A stretch of DNA of 64,000 nucleotides, taken from Conchocele bisecta (lineage: Eukaryota > Mollusca > Bivalvia > Lucinida > Thyasiridae). This document shows positions 20,994 to 31,813 of the stretch, in pieces. Below the pieces are notes generated by a model, which was not told where the DNA came from, did not search any database, and saw only the letters and a list, made by a program, of their open reading frames with translations. Each line of letters begins with the position of its first letter. Position 1 is the stretch's first letter. A program made the translations under genes and the position numbers. The stretch covers positions 213,048,506 through 213,112,505 of the forward strand of contig CM055265.1 in the NCBI GenBank assembly GCA_029237695.1, given 5' to 3'.

Positions 20994-23900
20994 ATCAATA
21001 GAGGTTCTGTATGTATTCCGTCTGGTAACACGCGTCTTTTATCGTCGTATGCCGAGAGTCCTAATTTTTGTTGACAGTACGTTTTCATAACGCCGTCTTT
21101 CATTTTAAATCCTCTATTTTGTGCTACATCTATAATGTGTTTTCCATCTTCTGTAGTTTCACTTAGTACTCGTTTATATCTATCCCAATTTAAATTGTTA
21201 GTTCTCTTGGACATTCCTCCTTTTGCAGAGTTTTTATTAATTTTAATTTGTTCCAAATTATCTTTAGTGAAATTAATTTTTTCTACAAAATAACACTTAC
21301 TAGATAACGCTATCGCCCTATCCCCGCTAAATTCCATTTTGAAAAGTCCGGCTCTCTTTCGCTCCATTTATCCCAAGCCAACCATTTCTTTTTTTCTTTT
21401 TCAAACTCGTCTAGTAAGTTAGGTCTAATCAATTCCTCTATCGTTTTTCCACTAACTCCTATATACATACTATCTGTATCCATCTGTATTAATTTCAAAG
21501 TCTTCTCTTTTTACGTATTTATCTAGAATTCGTAGTAAAATTCCAACATTCTCAATTTAGCTAGTTGATAAACTGCTATTCCACAATGGAATGGTCTCTT
21601 TACCGCACACCTGGGTTTTCTTGAAGATATTTCGTACGCATCTCCTATCTCTTCCAAATCGTCAAAGAATGCAGATCTTAATGCTTTGTCAACACAGGTT
21701 TCGTTTTGTGTATATGTCGTATTTAATGTCTCTCCGTTGCCTCTATCATTTTTCCACAACACGAGTTTCCTAATAATTTCATTATGTCGGCTACTGGTTT
21801 CTTATTTGGTTCTACATCACCTGTTCGTCTTGCGGCTGTAACTTCTTTTGCGAACCATTCGAATGGTTTTCCGCTAATATAATCTATAACACGATGAACT
21901 CCAGTTATTTCTAGGCCGTGTTTTAAATACCATTTCAACAGTGGTGCGTACAGCAATACTTTAGTGGCGGTCATAGATCCCACCAATTTTTTTCCATCTC
22001 CTCTTGTTCGGCCAGTATCGTTTAAATATTTTAACATGTGTGTGGGAACTTCATCAACCTCTACTTCTCTGTTTATAAATATTGGGGACATTTCAGAAAA
22101 CTTATGTTTTAAGTTGTGTGGAACTTCTATATCCACCTCCGCAAACCCAAACCAGTCTCCAGATAAAACTCTTTTACAAAACTTTTTAATAAATTTAGGG
22201 TTATGTGGGGTATCTATATGGTGTATAGTTTCTCTCCCACACGGCATCTCTTTATTTAACGTAGATAAATATAACGCGTTTGCATCGTACCCCAAAACAG
22301 CCTTGCAAGGTTTGTTAATTTCATTTGATCCAAATGAGGAATTAGATCTAATATTTGAAACACCAGCTTCTGCATATCGTGTAAATACTATTGATGGACC
22401 GCCAACTAGAGCGTCCTTCATCATTTCGTATGTTTCTTCTTTTGGTGCATCCTCCGGTATAATCGTCTTAGAAGATTTTTGTTCTTTAATGGTTCCTCTC
22501 AATAAATATTGTATAGCTACTCCAGGTAGTGTTACCGCATCTTTGAAAATATCCACACCTCTGTGTTTATAAAATTCACACATTTTTTCCACCGCTTCTA
22601 GGAATGGTGCTACATCTAAATCGTTATAATATTTCAACCAATCTCTGAAAGTTTTCATATTATTTTCTTCGAAAATTCTACGACATTTACTTAATTCTGT
22701 TTCATCTATTAACATTTTCCCAGATAGTTTGGAATACCAATTCTCTATATCAGGTAGTCCTGGGTAATCCAGTTTGTCTGGAGAATCGAACCACTCGTAA
22801 GGAAAGAAAGATTTCTGTCCTTTGCATTCGTAGGCTTTTATCCAACTATCATAACTTACACCAGGTCCTAGATAAAGTATTACATCAAGAAATCTAAACT
22901 CTGGAGTAAATAGAAATATTGTTGCGTTTGCCCGTTTTCCGACCATTACTTTCTTTGTTGTTGATGCCAGTTCGCCTACTAGGTATTTCTTTATTAAGTT
23001 TATATCGTACTTACTGCTGTTAAAACCTATAACCGGTACTTGCTCTATCCACTGTTCGATCTTGGCGATTTGGTTTTTACGTAAATGTTCTGTATTAAAC
23101 CTATATCTTGACCACACTTCTTCTCTTATAGCTTTTCCCCTGACTTTCAAATCTTCTACGAATTTTTCTATAAGTTTTGCGGGATCTTTATCACAAATAT
23201 GAGTTACTGTTCCTGATAAATTATCTCCTATACTAACGCTTACCGGAACGTGCTCAGCTTCGTACTCTAAACTATTACCGGTAGTTTCAACTTCTGACTG
23301 GAGATACGCCTCAAAATCGTATACTATCTGATATGGATAAAGAGTAGTGTCGCAACCGATCTTTATGTCTTTACCCGTTCTTTGAAATTCGCATTCCCAC
23401 ATAACTACTAGGTTGAATTCTTTGCTTTTTCTAATAAATGTATCTCTTCTCATAGTGGATGCGCGTTCTTCTTTTCTATGCTTTGCATGAATCTCACACC
23501 CGTGCCAGTAACAGCCGTGATATTGATATACGGTATTGGTTTCTGGACAGTATCCATCTACTGGAGCTCCTAAAATCCATCTTTCACCCCCGTGTCCACA
23601 CTGTTCGTGGTGAATGTGAATTCCCTCGCGCTTTTCCACAGAGTACATCCAATCGATCGCCCCATAACTGTTAGAACTTTTTGGGTAGAACGCTTTCTCG
23701 AACGACGAACGCGGGCGCTCTAAATAATTACCATCACATATTACTTTTGTCTCACCTCTCATACATGTTGGTCCGTGTCTCTTCATATTACTCGCTTTCG
23801 TGAATTTCTGCTTGCAATTATCGCAGGCGTAAATTTTAGATAGGTTTTTAAGGTTTTTTATCAGAAATGCGTGATTATTAAACAGTCCTATTGTCATTGG

Positions 23901-24660
23901 TTTATTACCTATTTCATTATAGTGCGCTGGTACCTTTTTCAACCACCATACATTACATTCGGTGGGTTGATATACTTCTATACCGATTTTAAAAAACTCT
24001 TCAACCTTTTTCAGATCTGAAAAAGGAATTGGTGAAACCACATTACTACCGAAATATTGCTTACTAAGTTCTTCCGCTTTTTACACTGTACATCTGTCGG
24101 GTCTTTTATCTGACCATATTATCGATGCATAGGCTAGGACACCTGAAACAGAACAAAGATCGTCATTATACTTATCTAAAGAATACATACCTTTTCTATT
24201 CCTCAACCATTCTGGAAGTTCTCCTCCTGCTGCTTCTTTGGATTGTAGTCCCAAATCTATTCCCTACTACCCTGTATTAGCTTTACAAAAACCTCTACCC
24301 ATCTTACAAACTTCCACTTTGTATTTGGTCTGTCTATTTTATCGGACATTATTCGTGTTTGCTCCTTATCTGACATCCATTTTTTAACGGTTTTTTTTCA
24401 TTGATGATAGTGGTTCGCTACCACCGAGATTTTTGTGAAATATTATAGTTTTAGGTTTTCCATTTTTAGTTTCCTCCATAGTTCTAGCTTGTAAGAATAT
24501 GAATATCTCAAATAAAAATTGGTTGTTAGATACGGAGCGAGTTTATCGGACATGCGTTCAGACTCGTTAATGTTAATGTTTTTACGAAAGGATAATGTAA
24601 CTACCCGTTCTTCCATTTTCTACCTTTTCCAATGTTTTTCATCGTGAGCCCCCAATATTT
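20990..24660 (-). pseudogene. Polinton protein-primed DNA polymerase B, broken
   Basis: A family-B polymerase that would replicate the element. The longest intact frame (24041-21723, 772 codons) has a C2H2-like finger (YACDNCKQKF...KRHGPTC), a Cys/His segment VYQYHGCYWHGC, exonuclease motifs (VYDFEAYL; VIGFNSSKYDINLI) and polymerase motifs A (GYDANALYL) and B (KLLGNSCCGKM). After a frameshift near 21735 comes a short frame (21762-21523). Motif C (MDTDSMY, two catalytic Asp) is in another frame (21498-21310), and the tail (SSKCYFVEKI, KGGMSKR) is in a fourth (21367-20990). The bases 24042-24660 look like the N-terminal part in several frames. All catalytic motifs are present but at least four breaks exclude function. 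Confidence 0.9.
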
Positions 24661-24662
24661 CT

Positions 24663-25076
24663 TCACCTTTTTCCACTATCCGCGCGAACTATAGATTTTT
24701 TCTTATTATTTTGTATTGGGCGTCTCAAATTATTGGTGCTTGAAGGTAATTCTTTAGAATTAATTACACTAGCCCTTAGCTCCGCAATACTTTCTTTTTG
24801 AATTCTGTTACCAACTTCCTCCGCTAGTGAGAGGTCTTTAAATGCCCCTCTTTTATAGGCGCGGGTAAACCGCTTCATAAACGCCTCATTCTTTGTGGCA
24901 TTTATCAGCTTTGTCAACCCCCTAACTCTCAACCGTGTACTATAAGTAATCCCTAGAGATTCGGCTTCTCTTCTCAAACTTTCTATTTCTGACGTTATCA
25001 TATTTTCTGTAATATAACCTATGAAATTTATCTGTTCAGTTGGTCTTGAAAACATTATGTTTTTTTTCAAGACCAA
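24663..25076 (-). CDS. Polinton ORF (137 aa) upstream of polymerase, unknown
   Basis: An intact frame of 137 codons, very basic, with a conserved-looking start FSRPTEQINFIGY. No recognised domain; the C-terminus is Lys/Arg rich (NNKKKSIVRADSGKR). It lies directly upstream of the polymerase on the same strand and could be its N-terminal extension or a separate protein such as a terminal protein. I cannot decide. It is divergently arranged with the C2H2 ORF at 25108. A second copy of its start region (FSRPIEQI) occurs at 25515-25553. Confidence 0.5.
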   Translation of the reverse strand: MVLKKNIMFSRPTEQINFIGYITENMITSEIESLRREAESLGITYSTRLRVRGLTKLINATKNEAFMKRFTRAYKRGAFKDLSLAEEVGNRIQKESIAELRASVINSKELPSSTNNLRRPIQNNKKKSIVRADSGKR

Positions 25077-25107
25077 TTGAATATAAACATATACATATAC
25101 ATATATA
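25077..25107. promoter_or_regulatory. Divergent AT-rich promoter between Polinton ORFs
   Basis: The 31-bp intergenic segment contains AATATAAACATATACATATA and ends ATATATA just before the ATG at 25108, while the minus-strand ORF starts at 25076. A shared TATA-rich divergent promoter is inferred. Confidence 0.4.
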
Positions 25108-25433
25108 ATGGAGTGTGAGACTTGTTGTAAAACGTTTACGCGTAAAGACTATCTACGAAGGCATCTAGCGAGACGTAGAAATTTAAAGTTTCCTTGTGCC
25201 CCCCCCCCCCACAATTTCAATGCCCCAGATGCCCTTGTAAATTCGTTAGTGCCCAAACTCTTTGTAGACATAAGCAACTACGCTGTCAGGTGGCTACAGG
25301 TGAACGTGGTAGACTAGAGCTGGTAGAATTAGTTGCTGATCTACGGAATAAATTAGCTATATCGGAGGAGGAAAATATGGAGTTGGAATATAGACTATTG
25401 CGTGAGGACGCATTTAAATCGGAAACTTATTAG
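25108..25433 (+). pseudogene. Polinton C2H2 zinc-finger ORF, frameshifted at C-tract
   Basis: The frame opens MECETCCKTFTRKDYLRRHL, a C2H2 finger, and reaches a run of C at 25200-25210. Downstream, the second finger (FQCPRCPCKFVSAQTLCRHK) and a leucine-rich coiled-coil-like end (LELVELVADLRNKLAISEEEN) read in another frame to 25433. A single-base change in the C-run therefore splits one protein of about 108 residues. The tandem fingers plus coiled coil suggest a DNA-binding regulator of the element. The C-run could also be a sequencing error. Confidence 0.65.
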
Positions 25434-25639
25434 AAGAAATTCATAAATTTACTGTCGAAAATACATGTTGTATTTATGACAACGAGACAAAAATAAATCC
25501 TTTTTAATACTATCGTTTTATCTGTTCAATTGGACGTGAAAACAACATGATGTATTTATGACGCCAATTTTGGATTTTTCGGGGTGGTGGGAGACAATTT
25601 CCTCGTTAACCAACTTTTGATTTTTATGGGGGTGGTGGG

Positions 25640-25705
25640 AGTAGTATATGGGTGTGGAAATGATGCCACCGTAGGTGGTATCATTTTGACTCCCTATATA
25701 CTACT
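25640..25705. repeat. Palindrome at the probable Polinton right terminus
   Basis: AGTAGTATATGGG at 25640-25652 is mirrored by CCCTATATACTACT at 25692-25705, and the intervening bases also pair (AATGATGCCACC with GGTGGTATCATT around GTA). Polintons begin AG and end CT with terminal inverted repeats, so 25705 is a good candidate for the element's end and the internal AGTAGTATA copy for a subterminal repeat. The other end is not available. Confidence 0.55.
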
Positions 25706-25812
25706 TGTGTATATAATTTGGCGAATTGCAGCATATTGTCACAATTTTTAATTTGATTGTCACTAGTGCGCCACAAATACTGCATTATGATGTAAATATC
25801 AAGCGAAAAAAA

Positions 25813-25981
25813 GCGAGAAACGAGGCAAAGCCATGAAGGTCATGTTTTCATAAAGACTTAAAACATGAAAACTTAAATAAGTATGAAATGGACATAAACG
25901 CGAACACTTTACATTGTGGACACCGCCCGGCTTTCGCCAATCCAATAACCTGGATTATTTATTTAAAAAAATAAACGGCCA
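25813..25981 (-). mobile_element. Family A element, short internally deleted copy
   Basis: On the minus strand, the 5' part (GGTTATTGGATTGGCGAAAG, CCGGGCGG, GTCCACAATGT) and the 3' part (CTTCATGGCTTTGCCTCGTT) match the two ends of the family A elements at 46383-50413 and 58344-59773. All tandem modules between them are missing. It is a minimal derivative. Confidence 0.75.
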
Positions 25982-26265
25982 AAAACAAATGTCATTGTGC
26001 CGTCACACTGATGGTTGCTGTCCATGACGTAATGCTCATGATGCTGTTCATTTAGCAGGTAGGAACAAGGTACAATCGTTTGGAAAACCAGTTACACCAA
26101 TTACAACAAGTTCAGATATTGGCAAATAACACTTTCCCAACTAGTTTTTCATTGATGACAATTAGTGACATTTGTAATGTTCATTGAGCAATGAACAAAT
26201 TGGATTTTATTTTGTAATTTTAGAAACCTATGTATCTATCAGGCATGCAATCGGCTATTACTTAC

Positions 26266-26484
26266 ACACAATTCAGTTGACATATGTTTGAGTATGTCCG
26301 TCCGTTCACTCCGCACACTGGACTATACACGGCTGTACACGTGCAGTGGTGGGCGTGTGGCGGGGACGTGGTGACGTGCTCGGCGGTGCTGTGGCCCGTC
26401 GTCGGTCCTTCAGTGGTGGTTGTTGTTGTTGATGATGATGTGTCGTACCAGTGGCACACTCCTGTATGCCACAGCGTCATGTTG
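26266..26484 (-). CDS. Kazal exon 3 (end of domain 2, Thr-rich linker, domain 3)
   Basis: It begins [10 protein letters not shown], the sixth cysteine of domain 2. A Ser/Thr-rich linker ([20 protein letters not shown]), probably O-glycosylated, leads to [20 protein letters not shown] and ICQLNC of domain 3. The acceptor is TTCATTGCAG and the donor GTAAGT. Symmetric phase 2-2, 219 nt. The exon that should supply the last cysteine is not seen to the left, where the Polinton lies. Confidence 0.9.
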
Positions 26485-28054
26485 CTGCAATGAATGTTGC
26501 CAGTATCGGACAAAACTAGACTAACTGACTTAGCAACCACTACAAACTGCACGTCCGAGCAGTATGTAGCCCTGCGTTACAGACAGATATTTCGGGTTAA
26601 ACAGAGTCTAGAGGAGTCTGACTCTACACAGGACATAATTCATTCCAGTAACTGTCTCAGATATGCACAGAAATTAACGAAACAGACTCGACCAGGGGCG
26701 GATCTAGAGGGGGGGGGGGGTGGGGGTGGGTGACCCGTCCGCGGTTTTGCCCTTCGACCCCCCCCCCCCCCCGGTGCCCCCCCCTCGTTCAGCCACGGAG
26801 TTCACATAGATCACAGTTTACCACCAGTTGGAGTCTGAATTTAAATGCCGTAAAACAAAGGAAAGTGCATTTCGAAGAGCTCGAAATAGGGAGTAGATTA
26901 CAAGAGTACTAGACAACCCTCCCGTTCCCCAAATGCTGGATCCTCCACTGATGGTAAGTATAGGACGTAGCAATATGAGTTTGGTTGGCAGTGGTTAGTA
27001 GCAATATCAGTGATTTACAGTGACGGGTAACGACATTGTTTTCCATAAGTAAGTGCCAAACTGAGCCCCGATCTCGTTTATACTCACATACAGTTGAGGT
27101 TACACATGTTTCCGTACGTGATGCCGTCCACCCCACACATGGGGTGCCATTGCATCGTGCAAAAACACACGGGCATGTTGGAGAAGGACCGGGGGGCACC
27201 TGCCGCCGTGGGCGGGGAACAGGCCCCGTGATGCTTTAAATCGACCCCACTGGAAACATATAGCAACATCATACAGGTACTGTACAAACATCAGAATTAC
27301 AGAACAGAACATATCTTTATTTGCAAATCTCAGACCGCAACATGCGGTATATGAGTACATTTTCATGGCATAAACATGCGAACTGGCGACAGGGTGTCTG
27401 CTACAATAGTCAGGTGACACATATAAATGGCATTCGTTTGTCTCGTTTTTAAATAAGCCGATGGTACACAGTGATGAGAAACGACGAGATAAATCCTTAA
27501 AGTAATACTAAAAGGCAAATGAAATTAATAAGTCGCAATGGGCGGGAGAAACTTCCATATGAGGCCATGCCCTATATGGATGCATCAGTTGTGTTTATCA
27601 TACAAGTATTGAACTAATCAAGTAGCACAGAACATTTTGTTGAATAAAAAAAAAATTGGAAGCTGTGTCACGTATCAGCCTAACATAATTTGAACAGACA
27701 TTTTTATCAAATAGCTGCGCTGCAATTCCGTTACAGTTCTTCGGGTAAGGGATGTAACTAATCCTGTGAGAACATGTAGCCCTGAAGCCCATTGTACTTA
27801 TATGCAATAAACAGTTCTTCCCAACTCATATTCTTTTTTTTCTTTTTGTATCATTATTTAATGATCCTATTCTTTATGCGGTGGGTTGTACAGGAGTTTT
27901 GCCGAGTTTCTGTACGAATCTAGAGAAGAATATACTCACGCACAGCCGAGGAGACAGACGTTGGCGTACGTGCCCCGGTCAGAGCCACATACGGGCTGGT
28001 ATATCGCGGGACAGAGGCATCCACCGGTGGCTCTTCTTCCGACAGGACCGGCGG
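26266..28054 (-). CDS. Multi-Kazal serine protease inhibitor gene (three internal exons)
   Basis: Exons 28054-27940, 27249-27088 and 26484-26266 have consensus AG acceptors and GTGAGT/GTAAGT donors. The phases chain perfectly: exon 1 ends in phase 2, exon 2 (162 nt) and exon 3 (219 nt) both start and end in phase 2. Each phase-2 intron cuts a Kazal domain after its fifth cysteine, so the sixth cysteine (in an H-x-G-x-C-type ending) is supplied by the next exon. Two complete domains and most of a third are present. Such proteins are secreted inhibitors of serine proteases, often in defence or digestion. The signal-peptide exon and the 3' exon are not found. Exon 1 starts in phase 1, as expected after a signal-peptide exon. 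Confidence 0.88.
26694..26950. mobile_element. Possible hAT-like MITE with G/C homopolymers
   Basis: CAGGGGCGGATCTAG at 26694 and, inverted, CAGTGGAGGATCCAG ending at about 26950 look like diverged terminal repeats of a CAG-starting hAT-type element. Inside are runs of G (26710-26720) and C (26758-26772). No matching target duplication is seen. It lies in the second Kazal intron. Confidence 0.45.
27088..27249 (-). CDS. Kazal exon 2 (end of domain 1, start of domain 2)
   Basis: It begins [10 protein letters not shown], giving the sixth cysteine of domain 1 in the canonical L-x-x-H-x-G-x-C context. A linker of about 20 residues follows ([15 protein letters not shown]), then [20 protein letters not shown] and MCNLNC of domain 2. 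The acceptor is TGTTTCCAG and the donor GTGAGT. Symmetric phase 2-2, 162 nt. Confidence 0.9.
27940..28054 (-). CDS. Kazal exon 1 (first domain, Cys1-Cys5)
   Basis: Acceptor TTTTTACGTTGCAG precedes 28054. The exon encodes a Gly/Arg-rich linker and then [20 protein letters not shown] followed by VCLLGC, the Kazal signature with C-x-C, x7, C, x10, C, x3, C spacing. Donor GTGAGT follows at 27939. No sixth cysteine of an earlier domain is present, so this is the first domain. Confidence 0.88.
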
Positions 28055-28176
28055 CTGCAACGTAAAAATGGCGCTTATATATGAGACAAGTCGGGTGATT
28101 TTGTACCTAAGAAAAGATGTGATTGTTCATGAACAATATTTACAGAAACTGATAGTTTCTATAAATGACGACGAAC

Positions 28177-28235
28177 GTTGACGAAATATTCATAGCAAAT
28201 GCGGAATTCGCATTTGCTATGAATATTTCGTCAAC
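28177..28235. repeat. Perfect 27-bp hairpin
   Basis: Arms of 27 bp beginning GTTGACGAAATATTCATAGC and its exact complement, with a 5-base loop GAATT. No gene context; probably a recent templated inversion or cruciform-forming site. Confidence 0.9.
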
Positions 28236-30825
28236 TTTAGGCGTATTTACGGAAAATATCGTAAATGTTGCAAATAGGATTCATGATATATCGCACATCT
28301 TCTTGGTACAAACTCACATGGCTTGTCTCAATCAGTATATATGGCTGTGACTGGAAGATCGGGGCTGGTGGACTGTGTGGCCAGTCTAGCTCCTATCCTG
28401 CTAACACAGACATATGTGGCATGATAACGTAATGACATATAGTGCGTGTTATATGCACATGTTGAAGTAACGGGCCAAGGTTCATAAATACATTAAATAT
28501 ACATAGAAGCATCAACAAGTGGAAACAAAATTAGGTAAACAAAAATGTTTACTCCCTCTTATAAGATGGAGTAAAACAAATATTAGCTTATTTATTTTCT
28601 CAATCATTGGTCCGTTACTTCAACCTGTGGTTAGAAGCGGGACAGGTCTTTCACCGAATGGCGATCAGTGTATATCCTGATCAGCCTGCGCGGAGGCGCA
28701 CGCTGATCTGGATATACACTGGTCGTAAATATGGCCAGTCTGGCTGAATGGCGGATGCACAATTTGGTCTGGGTGAACACTGGCCACAAAGGCAATAGGC
28801 CTCATGTATTCTGTCACACCAGTAGTATGTGCGTACGTGCGTCTATGTGCTTGTAGTGTGCATGTGTTGGTACCTGCGTGCACGATTCAACAAAGTGGAA
28901 AATGAACGTGAACTATGAAACGATACAACATACGAGGACACAATACAATAAACTCCGGGATAGATGTACCGTCAGATATAGGAACGTATACAACGAACTC
29001 GAAAAAACAAACGCGGCAATTGTGTAAACATAACAAAAGTCGTCACGAGCCGGCTCATCTGGATCTACACTGTTTGCCAATACCACTATACAGGTATGTG
29101 ATGTTGAAATGGTTATTTTGTTTTCAAAATAGGAAACATCTATACCAATACAAGTGTCTACCTCATCAACTGACATATTTAATTTGGTCTTGAAGCGGGT
29201 TTGATGAATCTTATGGATTTGTGTTACTAGTTCATGTGTCGATTAAAGGTTTATTCCAATAAATTCCTATTTGACGTTGATATACCAGATAACAGTGCAT
29301 TTATCCATTGAATAAAACTTCGAAACCGGCCGGGAACCTACTGTTGTTGGTACGACACCATCCGCATGAATATCTTGGTTCAAATTGATACATTATCGTT
29401 TTATTTGAACCAATAGCGATGTCATACCCATCCGGTGCAAGAACGGGAAATTGGACAGCAACATGTTCCAAGTACATGTATTCATATTGGACGTCCAGTA
29501 ATTCAAGTATACTTATATTGTCTTATGAGAAATAGTTGTTACCACACATTGGAAATTAGACACTACATGTCTTTAAAAATAGCAATTAAGCAGTCAACGT
29601 CAGAAATTATCTAACTCCCACGCGGTTTTCCCGCAGCTCCTCCCCTTTCTCGGAAGACATTGATATAGGTGAACAACATGCGCGCGATTTTTTAATTTCT
29701 AAAATGTCGGTAAAAATGAAGCCTATATATACGTACGTGTAGCTTGAGTAAAATGTACACGTCGAAAAGTTCACCGTCTTCCTGACGAGATACCACTCAG
29801 CTCTACTTAGAGATGCCGCAGTTACTAGACGAACATGAGTTTATTCAGTATGTTCTGCATGTAGCTGAATGGGAATTCATCAGGAATCCGGCGCCTATTT
29901 GGACGTGAAATATTTTACGCTTTCGCGAAGTACAGAACCAGTGTTTTTCAAGGAGATGTGAGCATGGACGCATGTACGTGGAGCGAATCACGAAACCGGT
30001 ACAAGCTGATAGTGCCAAACATGAGATATTTACAGGATGTTACATGATTGATTATTTAATAATTTCCTAGTATTTATTAAACGAGTTTACTGATTTCATA
30101 AGAAACGACTACATCAAATTAATATCAATACTAATGTTAGTTTACATGCACATGCATAGTTATTACATAAGCACAACATCATATATGGACCCTGCATTAA
30201 TCACCAAACACGTTTTATGTAGCGGTGGCATTTGTATACTTATTACACTATGGTATTATCATTTCTACTACACTGGTATTACTCAGATAAACCAATGTTA
30301 TGCAATAATACCTGCTATTGTACATAGGACAAATATAACTGAAATCGAACAGAACTGCATTATATCCGATAAAAATGTTAATGTTCCGGTTATGGTTGTG
30401 GTATCAATGCTCGCCAACAATTGAAATCGCGTTTAAATATATCGTGTCCGCCTTATATAGTGGCACACATGTTACTTGACTAAATAATGGTGCTTCAGGT
30501 AATGTTCGAGTGTTATTGTGTGTGCAATGTACGGCAATATATTGTAATAAATTGGTGATCGACACCAAGCGACATGGAGAAGGGTGTGTGTCATTCCCAC
30601 ACACGACAGTGGGGCGATCCACAAAATATAATATAGCATTGTTAAAGATGAACACCATAAACTTTATAGACACACAAGGTCAGATGAAAAGATCATAGAC
30701 TGCATGCAATTATTAGTTTATCTTTGTTGCCGTTAATAGGCACATGTGTCCCCTGGTGACGGCCGATTGTTTACAACAGTGTGTAATTTGCCACCAAAAT
30801 GTTTTGCACAATGTAAATGTAAATG
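28236..30825. other. Intergenic DNA with repeat family F fragments
   Basis: Contains family F sequence at about 28655-28830 (GTATATCCTGATCAGCCTGC and its inverted echo) and 29040-29160 (CGTCACGAGCCGGCTCATCT). Open frames such as 30134-30424 lack motifs, and I do not support a gene. The upstream signal-peptide exon of the Kazal gene may lie here but I cannot place it. Confidence 0.5.
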
Positions 30826-30829
30826 CCAT

Positions 30830-31660
30830 TTTACCAGAGGTCACGTGGAACGCATAATACTTTGTATTACTAGTACTTTCGGATGTGGACTTTAAACGCC
30901 GGTCCCGTGTATCAGATTTGAAGGAGAGTCTGGACACGTTAAAGAACCAGAGGGGTCTATTCTAATAAACCCCATAGGGCCGGTTTCCTCTATATCCACC
31001 TTCTTCTTTTCTCCCCTTCTAAAGAGCCGACATGCAAGGAGCCAGTTCCGTCGTTAAATCCAAGCATTTACATCTGTTACCAGAAGTCACGTCGCACAAT
31101 GTAGCGTTTGGATACCCATGTTACGCTACGTCACGTCGACGTATACATGGATGGATACCCATGTTACCAGAGGTCACGTCGCACAATAACGTCTGGGTAA
31201 CCCTGTTACCAGAAATCACGTGTAACGCGCAATATAAATGTATGGTTACCCATGTTACCAGAGGTCACGTGGAACACACAATGTAAACGCATGGGTACCC
31301 ATGTTATCAGAGGGCACGTGTAATGCACAGTGTAACGTATGGGTACCCATGTTACCAGAAATCACGTGGAATGCACAATGTGAATGTCTGGCTATCAACG
31401 TTACCATAAATCATGTGGAAATCACAATGTAAATGTCTGGCTATCCACGTTACCAGACGTCACGTGGAGCGCACAATGTGAATGTTTGGCAAGCCATGTT
31501 TCCAGAAGTCATGTGGAACACACAATGTGAGTGTCTGACTACCCATGTTGCCAGACGTTACGTGGAACGCACAATGTAAATGGCTGACTACCCATGTTGC
31601 CAGAAGTCACATGGAACGCAGATTGTAAATGTCTGACTATCAATGTTTCCACAAGACAAT
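30830..31660. repeat. About 48-bp minisatellite with CACGTG E-boxes
   Basis: About a dozen diverged units run from 31060 to 31660, each with GTTACCAGA, then TCACGTGGAA or variants, then CACAATGTAAATG and TGGGTACCCAT. One isolated unit lies at 30830. Palindromic CACGTG occurs at 30842, 31217, 31266, 31315, 31363 and 31461. Unit spacing is about 45-50 bp. Coding frames here are repeat artefacts. Confidence 0.85.
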
Positions 31661-31813
31661 CACGGCGTTGGTAAATACAAAATACATCTCGTAGCCATGG
31701 CAGCATACATGTGGCACACACTTTGCCGACTGCGCGGTGTATCAACATGTCTGCATGGTTTATACATAATATATGATTGATGGTTGCTAAGTAAATTATT
31801 GTCTCCATTCCCT

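Larger units (their letters stand above)
18277..25705. mobile_element. Polinton/Maverick remnant (right part)
   Basis: Plus-strand genes run toward a convergent minus-strand polymerase: basic/membrane ORF (18283), small membrane ORF (18944), membrane ORF (19161), unknown ORF (19636), retroviral-type integrase (19982-20993), then protein-primed DNA polymerase B on the minus strand (24660-20990), a minus-strand ORF (25076-24663) and a plus-strand C2H2 ORF (25108). Integrase plus PolB is diagnostic of Polintons (adintovirus-like in animals). Capsid, protease and packaging ATPase genes are not visible and may be in the gap or lost. Many single-base frameshifts indicate an inactive copy. The likely right end is 25705. 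Confidence 0.85.

Noticed and set aside
27598..27807. Possible additional exon of the Kazal gene on the minus strand
   Set aside because: There is an AG-preceded segment with two cysteines, but it lacks the Kazal spacing and a matching donor in phase 2.
30134..30424. 96-codon hydrophobic open frame
   Set aside because: No motif, no start context, no splice or neighbour support; compatible with chance in AT-rich DNA.
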